Below are positions 43,680 through 55,179 of a DNA stretch of 64,000 nucleotides, one piece after another. Both the position numbers and the translations under genes were made by a program. The DNA is from Macrothele yani. Its lineage: Eukaryota > Arthropoda > Arachnida > Araneae > Macrothelidae. The notes under the pieces were generated by a model that was not told where the DNA came from, searched no databases, and saw only the letters and a program-made list of their open reading frames with translations. Position 1 is the stretch's first letter, and each line of letters starts with the position of its first letter. Location of the stretch: contig CM077024.1 in NCBI GenBank assembly GCA_039090855.1, positions 62,953,594 through 63,017,593 of the forward strand, written 5' to 3'.

Positions 43680-44887
43680 TTTTCTACACAGTTAATAATA
43701 TGATTCTGACCAATGAAAGCCTTTTGGAAGTTGGCTAGAGGATGATATTAACTACAAAAAGGAACCTTAGTGCTATGAATAAGAAGGTCCTATTAAAAAT
43801 AAAAAATTAAATAATATAGATAAAATCACAAAAAAATTTTTAAATCTGTTTATAAAATAAAATAAAAATAAATATAAAAGAAAACCAGTTATTCACTCAC
43901 TAGAATAGCTATACTAAAAATAGTAAAACTAACATTAAAATTAATAGGATTCTGAATAGTCTACAGAAGCTCACTAAGGTGATTAAATACATGCAAAGAT
44001 GATTAAATACACTACTGGTGTATTTCATGGTATTTCTCATGTATTCTGGAGAGTTTATTCTGCTCTTTCTGATCATACAGGTCCACAATCTTAATTATTT
44101 TTTTCTCTAGTTAAAATCTCCGCGAGTAGGATTTTTTCAGAGTGTGGAGGCCTTCAGCCCCACCCACACTGCCCCCCAGCGACTAAGGAGTGGCAGGGGT
44201 GTTTGGAAGTTTGGGTTGAAAGGTCGGCCATGTTTCCTCATGAGTGGAAGAAGTTAAGTTGCATAAGAGGTAAACTCTCTTCTTTGTCTTTGGTTTTTAG
44301 GTTTTCCAGGTTCAATATTTGAACTTCTTGAACACTTTTTCTTTTTCTGCTTTAAGCATTTAGGCACTAGCAAGTCTATTAACTTTTTTGCGTATTTTAA
44401 CTCTTTCTTTTCTTGGTATTTTTGCGCGTTTTTTAGGGAACTAAGGCCAAGCAGCCGGCCGTCTCATTGTTCTTGTAGTCTGCGCTGTATTTTCAATGCA
44501 GTTAAGGTCTTAATAACTACTTAATTATGCACTTAAAGCACTTCTGAAATACTTTGTACATATTGCAACTAAATGTTTATGTCACATAACCTTCACAAAG
44601 CATTTCTTTAGTTTATTATTGTCTTTATTTTATTCTCGTTTTTGTGTTGTTAGAAGTAGTGGAGTAGGGGTTTTTTATAATCTAGTTTTCTTTCAAGAAT
44701 CTGTGCTTTAAAAAAAATTAATATTTCCTTTTTTATTGCAATGTTAAGAACTTGTAATACTTTTGTATTGCTATTCAGGTTTAAATTCTCTCTCAGGCGA
44801 ACTAGGCAATTTGTTATTACTGAACATTTTTTCTGGTTCATTATGTCACCCTTACAACTTGAATTTTCTATAATTATCTTCTTTCTG

Positions 44888-47800
44888 AAAGAAATACGGG
44901 ATTACGCCATATAATACAAATTTTGAAGATGACAATCCGATTTTTGGCGTAAATGTGACAAGGATGGTAAGTCAGATAATATCCGAAAACTTGAAAATTT
45001 TCATCGTCCTGGAGCGGGACTCGAACCCGCGTCTCCCAGAAAACGCCTAGGTATGCTAACCACTACACCACCCAGAACGACCAAGATTCAAGTTTCCGAT
45101 CAATTTGAATTTAACCATCACAGGATTCGCTAGTCGAAGCAACCGGCATTCATGTTTAGCGAATCTGGAGGTTAATAATCCTATCCCGTGATTGCCCGGA
45201 GAAGCAGATAAATCATGAAAGAAATACGGGATTACGCCATATAATACAAATTTTGAAGATGACAATCCGATTTTTGGCGTAAATGTGACAAGGATGGTAA
45301 GTCAGATAATATCCGAAAACTTGAAAATTTTTATCTTCTTGGAGCGGGACTCGAACCCGCGTCTCCCAGAAAACGCCTAGGTATGCTAACCACTACACCA
45401 CCCAGAACGACCAAGATTCAAGTTCCCGATCAATTTGAATTTAACCATCACAGGATTCGCTAGTCGAAGCAACCGGCATTCATGTTTAGCGAATCTGGAG
45501 GTTAATAATCCTATCCGGTGATTGCCCGGAGAAGCAGATAAATCATGAAAGAAATACGGGATTACGCCATATAATACAAATTTTGAAGATGACAATCCGA
45601 TTTTTGGCGTAAATGTGACAAGGATGGTAAGTCAGATAATATCCGAAAACTTGAAAATTTTCATCGTCCTGGAGCGGGACTCGAACCCGCGTCTCCCAGA
45701 AAACGCCTAGGTATGCTAACCACTACACCACCCAGAACGACCAAGATTCAAGTTTCCGATCAATTTGAATTTAACCATCACAGGATTCGCTAGTCGAAGC
45801 AACCGGCATTCATGTTTAGCGAATCTGGAGGTTAATAATCCTATCCCGTGATTGCCCGGAGAAGCAGATAAATCATGAAAGAAATACGGGATTACGCCAT
45901 ATAATACAAATTTTGAAGATGACAATCCGATTTTTGGCGTAAATGTGACAAGGATGGTAAGTCAGATAATATCCGAAAACTTGAAAATTTTCATCGTCCT
46001 GGAGCGGGACTCGAACCCGCGTCTCCCAGAAAACGCCTAGGTATGCTAACCACTACACCACCCAGAACGACCAAGATTCAAGTTTCCGATCAATTTGAAT
46101 TTAACCATCACAGGATTCGCTAGTCGAAGCAACCGGCATTCATGTTTAGCGAATCTGGAGGTTAATAATCCTATCCCGTGATTGCCCGGAGAAGCAGATA
46201 AATCATGAAAGAAATACGGGATTACGCCATATAATACAAATTTTGAAGATGACAATCCGATTTTTGGCGTAAATGTGACAAGGATGGTAAGTCAGATAAT
46301 ATCCGAAAACTTGAAAATTTTCATCGTCCTGGAGCGGGACTCGAACCCGCGTCTCCCAGAAAACGCCTAGGTATGCTAACCACTACACCACCCAGAACGA
46401 TCAAGATTCAAGTTTCCGATCAATTTGAATTTAACCATCACAGGATTCGCTAGTCGAAGCAACCGGCATTCATGTTTAGCGAATCTGGAGGTTAATAATC
46501 CTATCCCGTGATTGCCCGGAGAAGCAGATAAATCATGAAAGAAATACGGGATTACGCCATATAATACAAATTTTGAAGATGACAATCCGATTTTTGGCGT
46601 AAATGTGACAAGGATGGTAAGTCAGATAATATCCGAAAACTTGAAAATTTTCATCGTCCTGGAGCGGGACTCGAACCCGCGTCTCCCAGAAAACGCCTAG
46701 GTATGCTAACCACTACACCACCCAGAACGACCAAGATTCAAGTTTCCGATCAATTTGAATTTAACCATCACAGGATTCGCTAGTCGAAGCAACCGGCATT
46801 CATGTTTAGCGAATCTGGAGGTTAATAATCCTATCCCGTGATTGCCCGGAGAAGCAGATAAATCATGAAAGAAATACGGGATTACGCCATATAATACAAA
46901 TTTTGAAGATGACAATCCGATTTTTGGCGTAAATGTGACAAGGATGGTAAGTCAGATAATATCCGAAAACTTGAAAATTTTCATCGTCCTGGAGCGGGAC
47001 TCGAACCCGCGTCTCCCAGAAAACGCCTAGGTATGCTAACCACTAGAAAACGCCTAGGTATGCTAACCACTCTGGGTGGTGTATGCTAACCACTACACCA
47101 CCCAGAACGACCAAGATTCAAGTTTCCGATCAATTTGAATTTAACCATCACAGGATTCGCTAGTCGAAGCAACCGGCATTCATGTTTAGCGAATCTGGAG
47201 GTTAATAATCCTATCCCGTGATTGCCCGGAGAAGCAGATAAATCATGAAAGAAATACGGGATTACGCCATATAATACAAATTTTGAAGATGACAATCCGA
47301 TTTTTGGCGTAAATGTGACAAGGATGGTAAGTCAGATAATATCCGAAAACTTGAAAATTTTCATCGTCCTGGAGCGGGACTCGAACCCGCGTCTCCCAGA
47401 AAACGCCTAGGTATGCTAACCACTACACCACCCAGAACGACCAAGATTCAAGTTTCCGATCAATTTGAATTTAACCATCACAGGATTCGCTAGTCGAAGC
47501 AACCGGCATTCATGTTTAGCGAATCTGGAGGTTAATAATCCTATCCCGTGATTGCCCGGAGAAGCAGATAAATCATGAAAGAATTTCAAGTTTTCGGATA
47601 TTATCTGACTTACCATCCTTGTCACATTTACGCCAAAAATCGGATTGTCATCTTCAAAATTTGTATTATATGGCGTAATCCCGTATTTCTTTCATGATTT
47701 ATCTGCTTCTCCGGGCAATCACGGGATAGGATTATTAACCTCCAGATTCGCTAAACATGAATGCCGGTTGCTTCGACTAGCGAATCCTGTGATGGTTAAA

Positions 47801-48325
47801 TTCAAATTGATCGGAAACTTGAATCTTGGTCGTTCTGGGTGGTGTAGTGGTTAGCATACCTAGGCGTTTTCTGGGAGACGCGGGTTCGAGTCCCGCTCCA
47901 GGACGATGAAATTTTTCAAGTTTTCGGATATTATCTGACTTACCATCCTTGTCACATTTACGCCAAAAATTGGATTGTCATCTTCAAAATTTGTATTATA
48001 TGGCGTAATCCCGTATTTCTTTCATGATTTATCTGCTTCTCCGGGCAATCACGGGATAGGATTATTAACCTCCAGATTTGCTAAACATGAATGCCGGTTG
48101 CTTCGACTAGCGAATCCTGTGATGGTTAAATTCAAATTGATCGGAAACTTGAATCTTGGTCGTTCTGGGTGGTGTAGTGGTTAGCATACCTAGGCGTTTT
48201 CTGGGAGACGCGGGTTCGAGTCCCGCTCCAGGACGATGAAAAATTTTCAAGTTTTCGGATATTATCTGACTTACCATCCTTGTCACATTTACGCCAAAAA
48301 TCGGATTGTCATCTTCAAAATTTGC
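44888..48325. mobile_element. Array of 330-bp tRNA-like units inserted as one block
   Basis: Eight tandem units in minus orientation (44888-47582, period 330) are followed by two units and a partial in plus orientation (47583-48325). The block is flanked by ATCTTCTTTCTG (44876-44887 and 48326-48337). The intact left arm of the inverted repeat shows the empty site near 42735. Minus-strand tRNA-like copies are at 45006-45078, 45336-45408, 45666-45738, 45996-46068, 46326-46398, 46656-46728, 46986-47108 (with a 50-bp internal rearrangement) and 47366-47438. Plus-strand copies are at 47832-47904 and 48162-48234. Units are nearly identical. 69-codon frames repeated in each unit are by-products. Polymerase slippage, rolling-circle templates or assembly collapse could affect the copy number. 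Confidence 0.92.
47832..47904 (+). other. tRNA-like sequence of the 330-bp unit (representative)
   Basis: 73 bases fold as a cloverleaf: acceptor GTTCTGG/CCAGGAC, anticodon stem CCTAG/CTGGG, T arm GCGGG/CCCGC. Box A (TGGTGTAGTGG) and box B (GGTTCGAGTCC) are intact. The loop is GCGTTTT, so position 33 is C instead of the near-universal U and the anticodon would read GTT. D arm and variable region resemble tRNA-Asp/Glu. Probably a tRNA-derived Pol III promoter, not a decoding tRNA. Confidence 0.7.
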
Positions 48326-48829
48326 ATCTTCTTTCTGTTTAATAGTAACAGATGAAGAGCATGGGTCGGGCCAGGAGGTTTATGGTTGCAAGCTAAATTG
48401 TTAACTAAAGCTTGGTCATACAACTCTGCGGAGGTCATGACATATATATATATATACATTTTTGGTGGGCTTATTACTTGCATCCATGACTTTGCAGAAA
48501 CCCATTTCCAAATAGGTCTTTGTGGAAGTGAGAAAATGCAGAGTTTTTGCTGGTCCTTGATAAAGCCAAGGCTCAGTATTCTCGACACTTTCTGCATTCA
48601 GTTGTTTTTTCTTTTTTCTCTTTTTACTCACACCGGTCAATACATAACCTTTTCTATGTTGTACTTGGTATGAGTTAAAAAAAAAATTTTTTTGCTTCAG
48701 TCTCTTCTTAATAGAATGTGAATTCTGAATTTTCATAACTGCTGCGTTGCGCGTTTTGATCTTCAGGTTATTTTGCAACTTTCGTTTTAAATTCTAAAGC
48801 TTTTCTTATGTTTTCGGCTTTGCTCTCTA

Positions 48830-48831
<2 letters not shown>

Positions 48832-48871
<40 letters not shown>
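48832..48871. repeat. (TA)n microsatellite
   Basis: About 40 bases of alternating TA separate the inverted-repeat element from the RTE. Related TA runs lie at 42330-42356 and inside the left arm at 42602-42624. Confidence 0.9.
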
Positions 48872-48873
<2 letters not shown>

Positions 48874-51682
48874 TCTGATTCAAGGCTTCTTGAATTGGAA
48901 GAGGAACTACAAAAGATCAAGTGGGACATCGTGTGGCTAAGTGAGGTAAGGAGAAAAGGAGAAGATCCCATTGAACTGAAAAGTGGACATCTCTTCTACT
49001 ATCGTGGGACAGATACTGGCAGAACTAGTGGTGTTGGATTTATAATAAACAAGAAATTGAAGGATAAAGTTGTAGAAGTTGAAAGTTCCTCTGACAGAGC
49101 TGCACGACTCGTTATCCAACTCTCGAGAAGATACCAGGCTCAGATTATTCAAACTTATGCACCCACCACAAGTCATGCTGAAGAAGAAATTGAAGAATTT
49201 TATGAGGAAATTCGTGATCTAAATAATAAAGGTAAGCAGCACTTGAAAATAATTATGGGAGATTTCATTGCAAAAATAGGGCAACGGCAACAGAATGAAA
49301 CTTCAGCAGGTAAATTCGGTCACGGCAACAGAAACCAGCGTGGAAATACTCTCGTTGAGTTTGCAGAGGCAGAAGGGTTTTTCATCTTGAACTCCTTTTT
49401 CAAGAAAAAGCCACACAGGAAATGAACATGGAGACATCCAAATGGGAAGAAAAGTGAAATTGATTTTATTATGTGTAACAAAAAATTCGTCATAGAAGAC
49501 TGCAGTGTGCTAAGCAAGTTCAACACAGGCAGTGACCATAGATTGGTGAGGTGTAAGATGCACCTCAACACTAAACTCGAACGTAGCAAGCTCATAAGAC
49601 AAACAAAATGTATTGACATAACCAACCTTAAAAAACACCATAATACCTTCAAATTGGAACTGAAGAACAGATTCTCTGCTTTAGAAGGCCTAACATCGGA
49701 AGAAGTGGATATTTCTGAAGTTAACAGAAAAGTAACCAAAGCTCTTATGGAAACAGCAACAAAATTAGCTGGGTCTAAGAACAAATTGCATGTGAACAAA
49801 TTATCAGGAAAAACCAAAGTGTTGATGCAAAAAAGAAGAGAGATGAGGACAACTAAAGAAGATGTGACTTCCAAAGTGGAATATATAGAGCTATGCAAGA
49901 CAGTACGAAAAAGTATCACTGAAGACGTAAGAAATTCAACTGTGAACTAGTAAGGAAAGCAATTGAAAACAACCAAAGCCTAAAGATAGCAAAGGGACAT
50001 CTCAGTAAGGGAAATAAACAGATTATGGCACTGAGAAAAGAAGATGGTTCTGTAACAAGAAATAGAGGCGAAATTTTGACAAGAGTGAAAGATTTCTACT
50101 CCAAATTATATGAAAGGGATCATACATGTACTCCAGGCATCATGAAAGGTATCCGAGTTCTTCCAGTCCTTCCAGCAGAAGTTGCACATGCAATCAAGAA
50201 CATGAAGCGGGAAAAAGATCCAGGAGAAGATGGAATTACTGTAGACATCATACAAGAAGCAAGTGGAGAAATCGAAACAGTACTCGCCCAAATTTTCACT
50301 CGATGCCTTAATGAAGGGAAAATTCCTGAGGATTGGAACAACGCTACAATGATCTTGCTACATAAAAAAGGTGACATTGAGGATCTCAGGAACTACAGAC
50401 CTATCAGCCTCCTATCAGTGGTTTATAAAATCTTCACCAAAGTTCTGTCACACCGCTTGAAGGTAACACTGGACATGGCTCAACCGAGAGAACAAGCTGG
50501 ATTCAGGAGTGGCTACAGCACAATAGATCCTATCCACGTACTGAGAGAACTAATTGAAAGAGCGAGGGAATATGAACTTCCATTCTGCATGGCTTTTATC
50601 GATTATGAAAAAGCCTTTGATTCGGTGAAACCATCAGCAGTTGCAATGGCTCTGAAATCCTGCGGTATTGAAGATGCATACATTAATATTATTAATAACA
50701 TCTATGAAAATGCAAGTGCAAAGATTCTGCTATTTGAAAATACAACACACATAAAAATTGGAAAAGGAGTGAGACAAGGTGGCACCATATCTCCCAAGCT
50801 CTTTAATGCCACATTGGAAAATGTCTTTCAATCACTGAACTGGGAAAACAAAGGCATAAAGATTAATATAGATTATCTAACCCACCTTCGTTTTGCTGAT
50901 GACATAGTCATTTTTGCAACTACCCCATCAGAGCTACATACAGAGTATGATGCAGGAACTTGCTGACAAGAGTAAAGAAGTGGGATTAAAAATGAACTTT
51001 CAGAAGACAAAAGTGATGTACAATGCTTTTACAAGAAATAAAGATTTATCGATTGATGGAGAAAAGCTGGAGATAACAGACACGTACGTTTGTCTTGGAC
51101 AGCAGATATCAAGTGAGGGTCACATTGGTGAAGAAATTAATCGGCGTACAAAACTTGCCTGGAGAGCTTTTGGAAGAAACAGCATAATTTTCAAGAGCAA
51201 TATGTCATTATGTCTTAAAAGAAAAGTGTTTGATCAATGCATCCTTCCAGTGCTTACGTATGGTGCAGAGACGTGGACCTTAGCTAAAAGAGACATACAA
51301 AGGCTGCAGACAACTCAAAGTAGCATGGAGAGGTGCATGCTTGGTGTAACCAGGAGAGATAAGAAGAGGAACACGTGGATCCGAAAAATGACAAGAGTGG
51401 AAGACATCATGATCAGAGTTAAATCCCTGAAATGGCAATGGGCTGGACATACTGCCAGAAGAACAGACCATCGATGGACAGCCGAAATTTTAGATTGGAT
51501 TCCAAGGGACAGGAAAAGACCCAGAAGAAAACCACATGGAAGATGGGTGGATGAAATTCGAAAGTATGCGGGAGTGACATGGAGGAGACTGGCACAAGAC
51601 AGACCGTTGTGGAGGAAACTTGGGGAGACCTTCGTCCAGCAGTGGATTGATAATGGTTGACAATGATGATGATGATGATGAT
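48872..51682 (+). mobile_element. RTE-type LINE, nearly complete
   Basis: An APE-type endonuclease followed by a reverse transcriptase and a C-terminal domain, with a short 3' microsatellite (TGA/GAT repeats, 51660-51682), is the plan of RTE-clade non-LTR retrotransposons. The 5' end is cut inside the endonuclease, where the WNVRS-type start should be. Truncated relatives lie at 77-223, 28383-29040 and, more diverged, 59944-60460. It may be the source of the machinery that moves the SINEs, which is an inference. Confidence 0.92.
48886..51660 (+). pseudogene. RTE endonuclease / reverse transcriptase, three frameshifts
   Basis: Frame 1 (to 49425) has the endonuclease: IVWLSEVRRKGED, YYRGTDTGRTSGVGF, QTYAPT and the metal-binding MGDFIAKIG. 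Frame 2 (49471-49950) completes it with SEIDFIMC and TGSDHRLVRCKM, the latter holding the catalytic SDH. The RT (50025-50966) shows PGEDGITVDII, NYRPISLLSVVYKI, QAGFRSGYSTIDPI, AFIDYEKAFDSV, GVRQGGTISPKLF and the catalytic FADD box (LRFADDIVIF). After a shift near 50940 the C-terminal part (50914-51660) continues with KTKVMYN, YGAETWTLAKRD and WAGHTARRTDHRW. Shifts lie near 49425, 49930 and 50945. Confidence 0.92.
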
Positions 51683-52089
51683 ATTGAAGTACGGCTCTGT
51701 GTCGTTCTATAGGATTTCAAATATGCATTGCGAATAATTTTAAATTAACAAAGTAGCATTAAATTAATATGACGAATGCTCCACTTTTATTAATATGTGG
51801 TACATGTGGAAGATTTTGTGTTGTCCGTTAAAGAGTCAGAGAGTGAGTTCAGGGGATTACTTTTATTTGAGCCGATACCAGTGGCGGGTTGTTTAATACA
51901 AATGTCCATCACTACCGTTTTCTCTCTGAGCACTTCAATCTTAACCCCACGGAGTAGACATCTCCTACAAATTTATTTTGACTGCCGTTTAGACAAGGGA
52001 GTTCACATTCTCTTTGTGATAGAATCTTATAATTTGTGGGACAAACTACTGCGTTATTCAGCTGTGTAGATTAATCAACACTGTATTTT
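51683..52089. other. Intronic, no recognised gene
   Basis: AT-rich, nothing recognised. Confidence 0.4.
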
Positions 52090-52305
52090 TTGTTTGTTTG
52101 TTCCTATGTTTAACAACTATCATGAGCAACTCGAATGTCTATAAGCAGTCGCCGGTCCCTAATTTCGGGTCACTTGTTCCAGGGAAGAGATCCAGCACCT
52201 TTGGCCATGCACACACCCATGACTCATTCGGGGTTGGGACTCAGTCTCAGCTCGGAACATTGGTCAGAAGCCTGCGCCTCAGACCACTCTACCACCGGGA
52301 TGGCC
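52090..52305 (-). repeat. tRNA-derived SINE, family A, diverged
   Basis: Antisense copy with a TTTG-rich tail complement and diverged middle (a short CA-rich replacement near 52200). The head ends CTACCACCGGGATGGCC. Confidence 0.78.
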
Positions 52306-52823
52306 ATTTCTGTAGTGTGAACATTCGGTTAAGATACGAGTATGTTTGCACACAGAACACAGTTTTCCCTATTTTTGCGTACATAATCATTTAAAAAAGT
52401 TCCTTTGCTCAGATTCTCTAGCCATGTAAACACGAAAAGGGCTTCAGCCCAGCTAAGGCGCGCTAAGCTCCTTCTCCATCACTGCTTATACAGCAGTACT
52501 TTGTGCCGTCTTGATGCTCGATGAGCTGGTCTCCCAGGTTTATAACGCACACTGCGCTCATGTGACATCTTATGTGGGTTTGAGCCATTTATGTGACACG
52601 GGCAGGTGCACCTATTAAACTCGCATCTCAGTGCATATACACCATGATGTGGCTCAAGGACATTTCAAGTTCTTCGACCCTGTAAACGGACACGAGGCAT
52701 AATTTTTAATGCCAAGGAGCTTTGCTGTTCCATGTTCCCTGTGTTTTGCAGTTATTTCGAATTGAAATTTATGTCGGTTCTTTGTTAATCACTAGTTGCC
52801 AACTTTCTACTTATTTATTTATA
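52306..52823. other. Intronic, no recognised gene
   Basis: Ends in the T-rich acceptor region of the next exon. No other feature seen. Confidence 0.4.
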
Positions 52824-52824
52824 G

Positions 52825-53604
52825 GGAACATGAAAGCAACTTTATAGAACCTGCTAATAGTTTTCACCAAATATTAGAGAAACGCGATGTAGCAAATGCT
52901 TCAAAGCTCACACCAAATGTCTCCTACACATTCACAGATGTTAAATTAACAACAGAGAGAGACGCTTCCATTTCAACACCTTCTGTGTTTTCACTGGGAT
53001 ACACAACTTCTACCACAGTGTCAACTAAAGTAGTTGAAATTCCTTCGATGTCCACAGATTTAAGTTCTACCACACCAGCTACTTCCTCTAGTTCGACTAC
53101 TACAGTAACCTCGTCTACTTCAAAAGAAACTACGTCCTCTACAACTACAACGCTCAGTTCAACAGCGGCTGCGACTTCCCTTTCAATAGCTGCAAACCTC
53201 ACTTCTACCACCTCGACAGAAATAACTCCATCTACAACTATCACGGTCCCATCTACTAAAACCACCATTTCTACTCCTACCACGACAAATAAGGCCACTA
53301 TTGCAACAAAAAGTCCCCCAACTAGCAGCACTGACGAAGTTAAGACAATATCGGGATTTATGCCTCACGACATTAAAGCAATATCCAATGACGCATCTGT
53401 TGTTAAAAAATCACTCTCAAGAAAAGAGGAGCCTAGTTTACAATCCCTTCATAGTTTGACAGAAGAAAAATGGACGAGTGACGCTATCTATGGAATGGTC
53501 AAAAGGAATCTCCCGAAAGCCCTCAAAGACCTCATTAACAAAAGTCTGGAGAAGAAAAGTAAGACGAAAAGACACTCGCCTGTCAGGAGGTACAACAAAA
53601 ACAG
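52825..53604 (+). CDS. Secreted mucin-like protein, Thr/Ser-rich exon
   Basis: The acceptor TTATTTATTTATAG ends at 52824 and the donor GTAGGT follows 53604. The exon enters and leaves in the same phase as the previous exons, so AG from 30665 joins G here to make an Arg codon. It encodes about 260 residues. The first 60 are mixed (HESNFIEPANSFHQILEKRD). About 110 residues then consist mostly of Thr and Ser (TTPATSSSSTTTVTSSTSKE type), typical of mucin-like O-glycosylated stalks. A basic C-terminal part ends KSKTKRHSPVRRYNKNR, with possible dibasic cleavage sites. The minus-strand Val-rich frame is its shadow. Confidence 0.78.
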
Positions 53605-55179
53605 GTAGGTGAAATTCCGTTTAAAAATATGGAATTATTTCCTTAGTGCTTTTGCGCATGCTTTCAGAACATTTTCTCGCTTACAAATATCACTGAAAAA
53701 GCGCATTCGCAACTAAATTACGCAAAGTGAAAATTGCAGCATCATGAAATTAATAAGAAAGTATTGTGAAATCAACTTTGTGTATTTTAAAATCAACTTT
53801 CTTTTCTCCTTACAAATTATAAGAAGCAAAAGATTAATTCTGAAAATCGATGCTCAGAACACTACCCTTTATTGAATAGCAATTTGTTCTACTCTTTCAT
53901 CAATAGAGACATTCAGACGGTGAGGCATACTGTTACAGATCGCATCATAGGGCTGTTAGTTTACGTAGCATCGACTCATGCTTACCACTCCTTGGTGTTT
54001 CTGTGGAGTTGCTAATGAAGACATGCTTGATGCTCTTAAGAGTTAGGCCTGGTGTCACACTATGGTCGGTCCACATGCACTGTGTGGGCAGGCGTTATCT
54101 TGGCACAATATATTGCTCAAAATGTCCTGAGGGATGGTTGAGAGTAGGTTGCATAACATTTTAGCGGCAGAAGAGCAGGTTTACGTCACTTACCATCTCT
54201 TTGTACCATACGAAGAAAGCCCTTAACGTACAGTGGCTATCGCATACTTTTCCCACGGAGTCTTTCATTTCACATAGAACTTGCTCGTGAATGAGTGTGC
54301 TGGGCGTTTTAAAATGTCCGTTTCTTCTTCTCCATTTAATACTCTGTGGTAGCATTCACTTGAAGGCATCTAGATGATGCTTGGGAGGGGAAGGGAAGGG
54401 GGGGGGACTTAAGCAAATGCACAAGAGCTCTCTCCGGAATTCATGCTTAATTTGAAATTTTTCCAAAGAGAGCATCAAAATTCTTGCTGTTCATTATACA
54501 GTATGTTTGTGCTTAGATGTGGCGCAAGATTCGCTGAAGAATATGTGTAACGATTTATTTTATCTTTATCAAAATTTCAAAAATTATTAATTTTCAGTTT
54601 GTAGTATTACATTGACGGGTTTTTTTGTTGTTTTTTTTTGCCACATATCTCAGCCTTCTCTTGGAGAAAGAGCTGAAGCAAAACAGCTAAATCGAAATTT
54701 TTAAAGCTTTGAACTTCTCAAATTACTTTCATTGTTTCCTACATTTTTAATAAAAACCTTATTCTAGCTTCTAATAGTTTCAAAACATGAGCTAAAGTGG
54801 CCAGTTTCGTAAGTAGTTTTCGTTTAAAAGTTGAAGGTGCAACTTAGAATTCTTCTTAGAAATTTGCAGCTGTCTGAGTACTTTTTTAAGAAAAAAAAAA
54901 AAAAAGAGAAAGAAAAAAGAAAACATGCGAAGGAAGGAAGATGTGCTTTCTGCGTCATCTGATCTAAGAAGAAATAAAATAGGCAATAAATTAATAGCAA
55001 GAAACAACAACATCAAAAAATCGCTTCGAAAGGCTTGTGAAAGTTCTTCTCCAGAGAAATATAACTTTTAGCATAAAAAAAAATGGAAGACAGAAAAGAG
55101 TAAATAAAACGCCATAATTTACGGTAATGTATTTTTTTCTTTTTTATGAATTTTAAAATCCCCCAACAGAATTGGAGGT
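53605..55179. other. Intronic, no recognised gene
   Basis: AT-rich, with an A/G-rich run at 54890-54922 and a G-run at 54396-54408. Nothing coding recognised. Confidence 0.4.

Larger units (their letters stand above)
42357..48702. mobile_element. Long inverted-repeat element with ~985-bp arms
   Basis: The left arm 42357-43340 is repeated in inverse orientation as 44269-44887 plus 48326-48702. The right arm is interrupted by the tRNA-like array. Arms match closely, including an internal (TA)n run and the run of A/T at the outer ends (CTGAAGCAAAA). The unique centre is 43341-44268. Outer flanks are TA microsatellites (42330-42356 and 48832-48871). An arm open frame (MNQKKCSVITNCLVRLREN...) exists in both arms. 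Penelope-like retroelements can carry terminal repeats in inverse orientation, which would fit the RT-like frame inside, but this assignment is tentative. Confidence 0.75.

Noticed and set aside
45056..48184. Repeated 69-residue open frames (MSSSKFVLYGVIPYFFHDL...) in every 330-bp unit
   Set aside because: They run across the non-tRNA part of a tandem repeat, keep their frame only because the units are nearly identical, and have no start context or protein family. They are by-products of the repeat.
44888..48325. Hammerhead ribozyme in the 330-bp unit (retrozyme model)
   Set aside because: No canonical CTGATGA...GAAA core exists on either strand. A loose resemblance (CTGTGATG, a stem, GGAAAC, then GGTC just before the tRNA-like part) has an insertion in the core and poor stem I pairing. 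A covariance-model search would settle it.
44888..48325. CRISPR array, because of regular direct repeats
   Set aside because: The repeats are 330 bp, identical throughout with no variable spacers, lie in a eukaryotic repeat landscape and have no cas genes.
52924..53331. Val/Glu-rich protein on the minus strand
   Set aside because: It is the shadow of the Thr/Ser-rich host exon on the plus strand.
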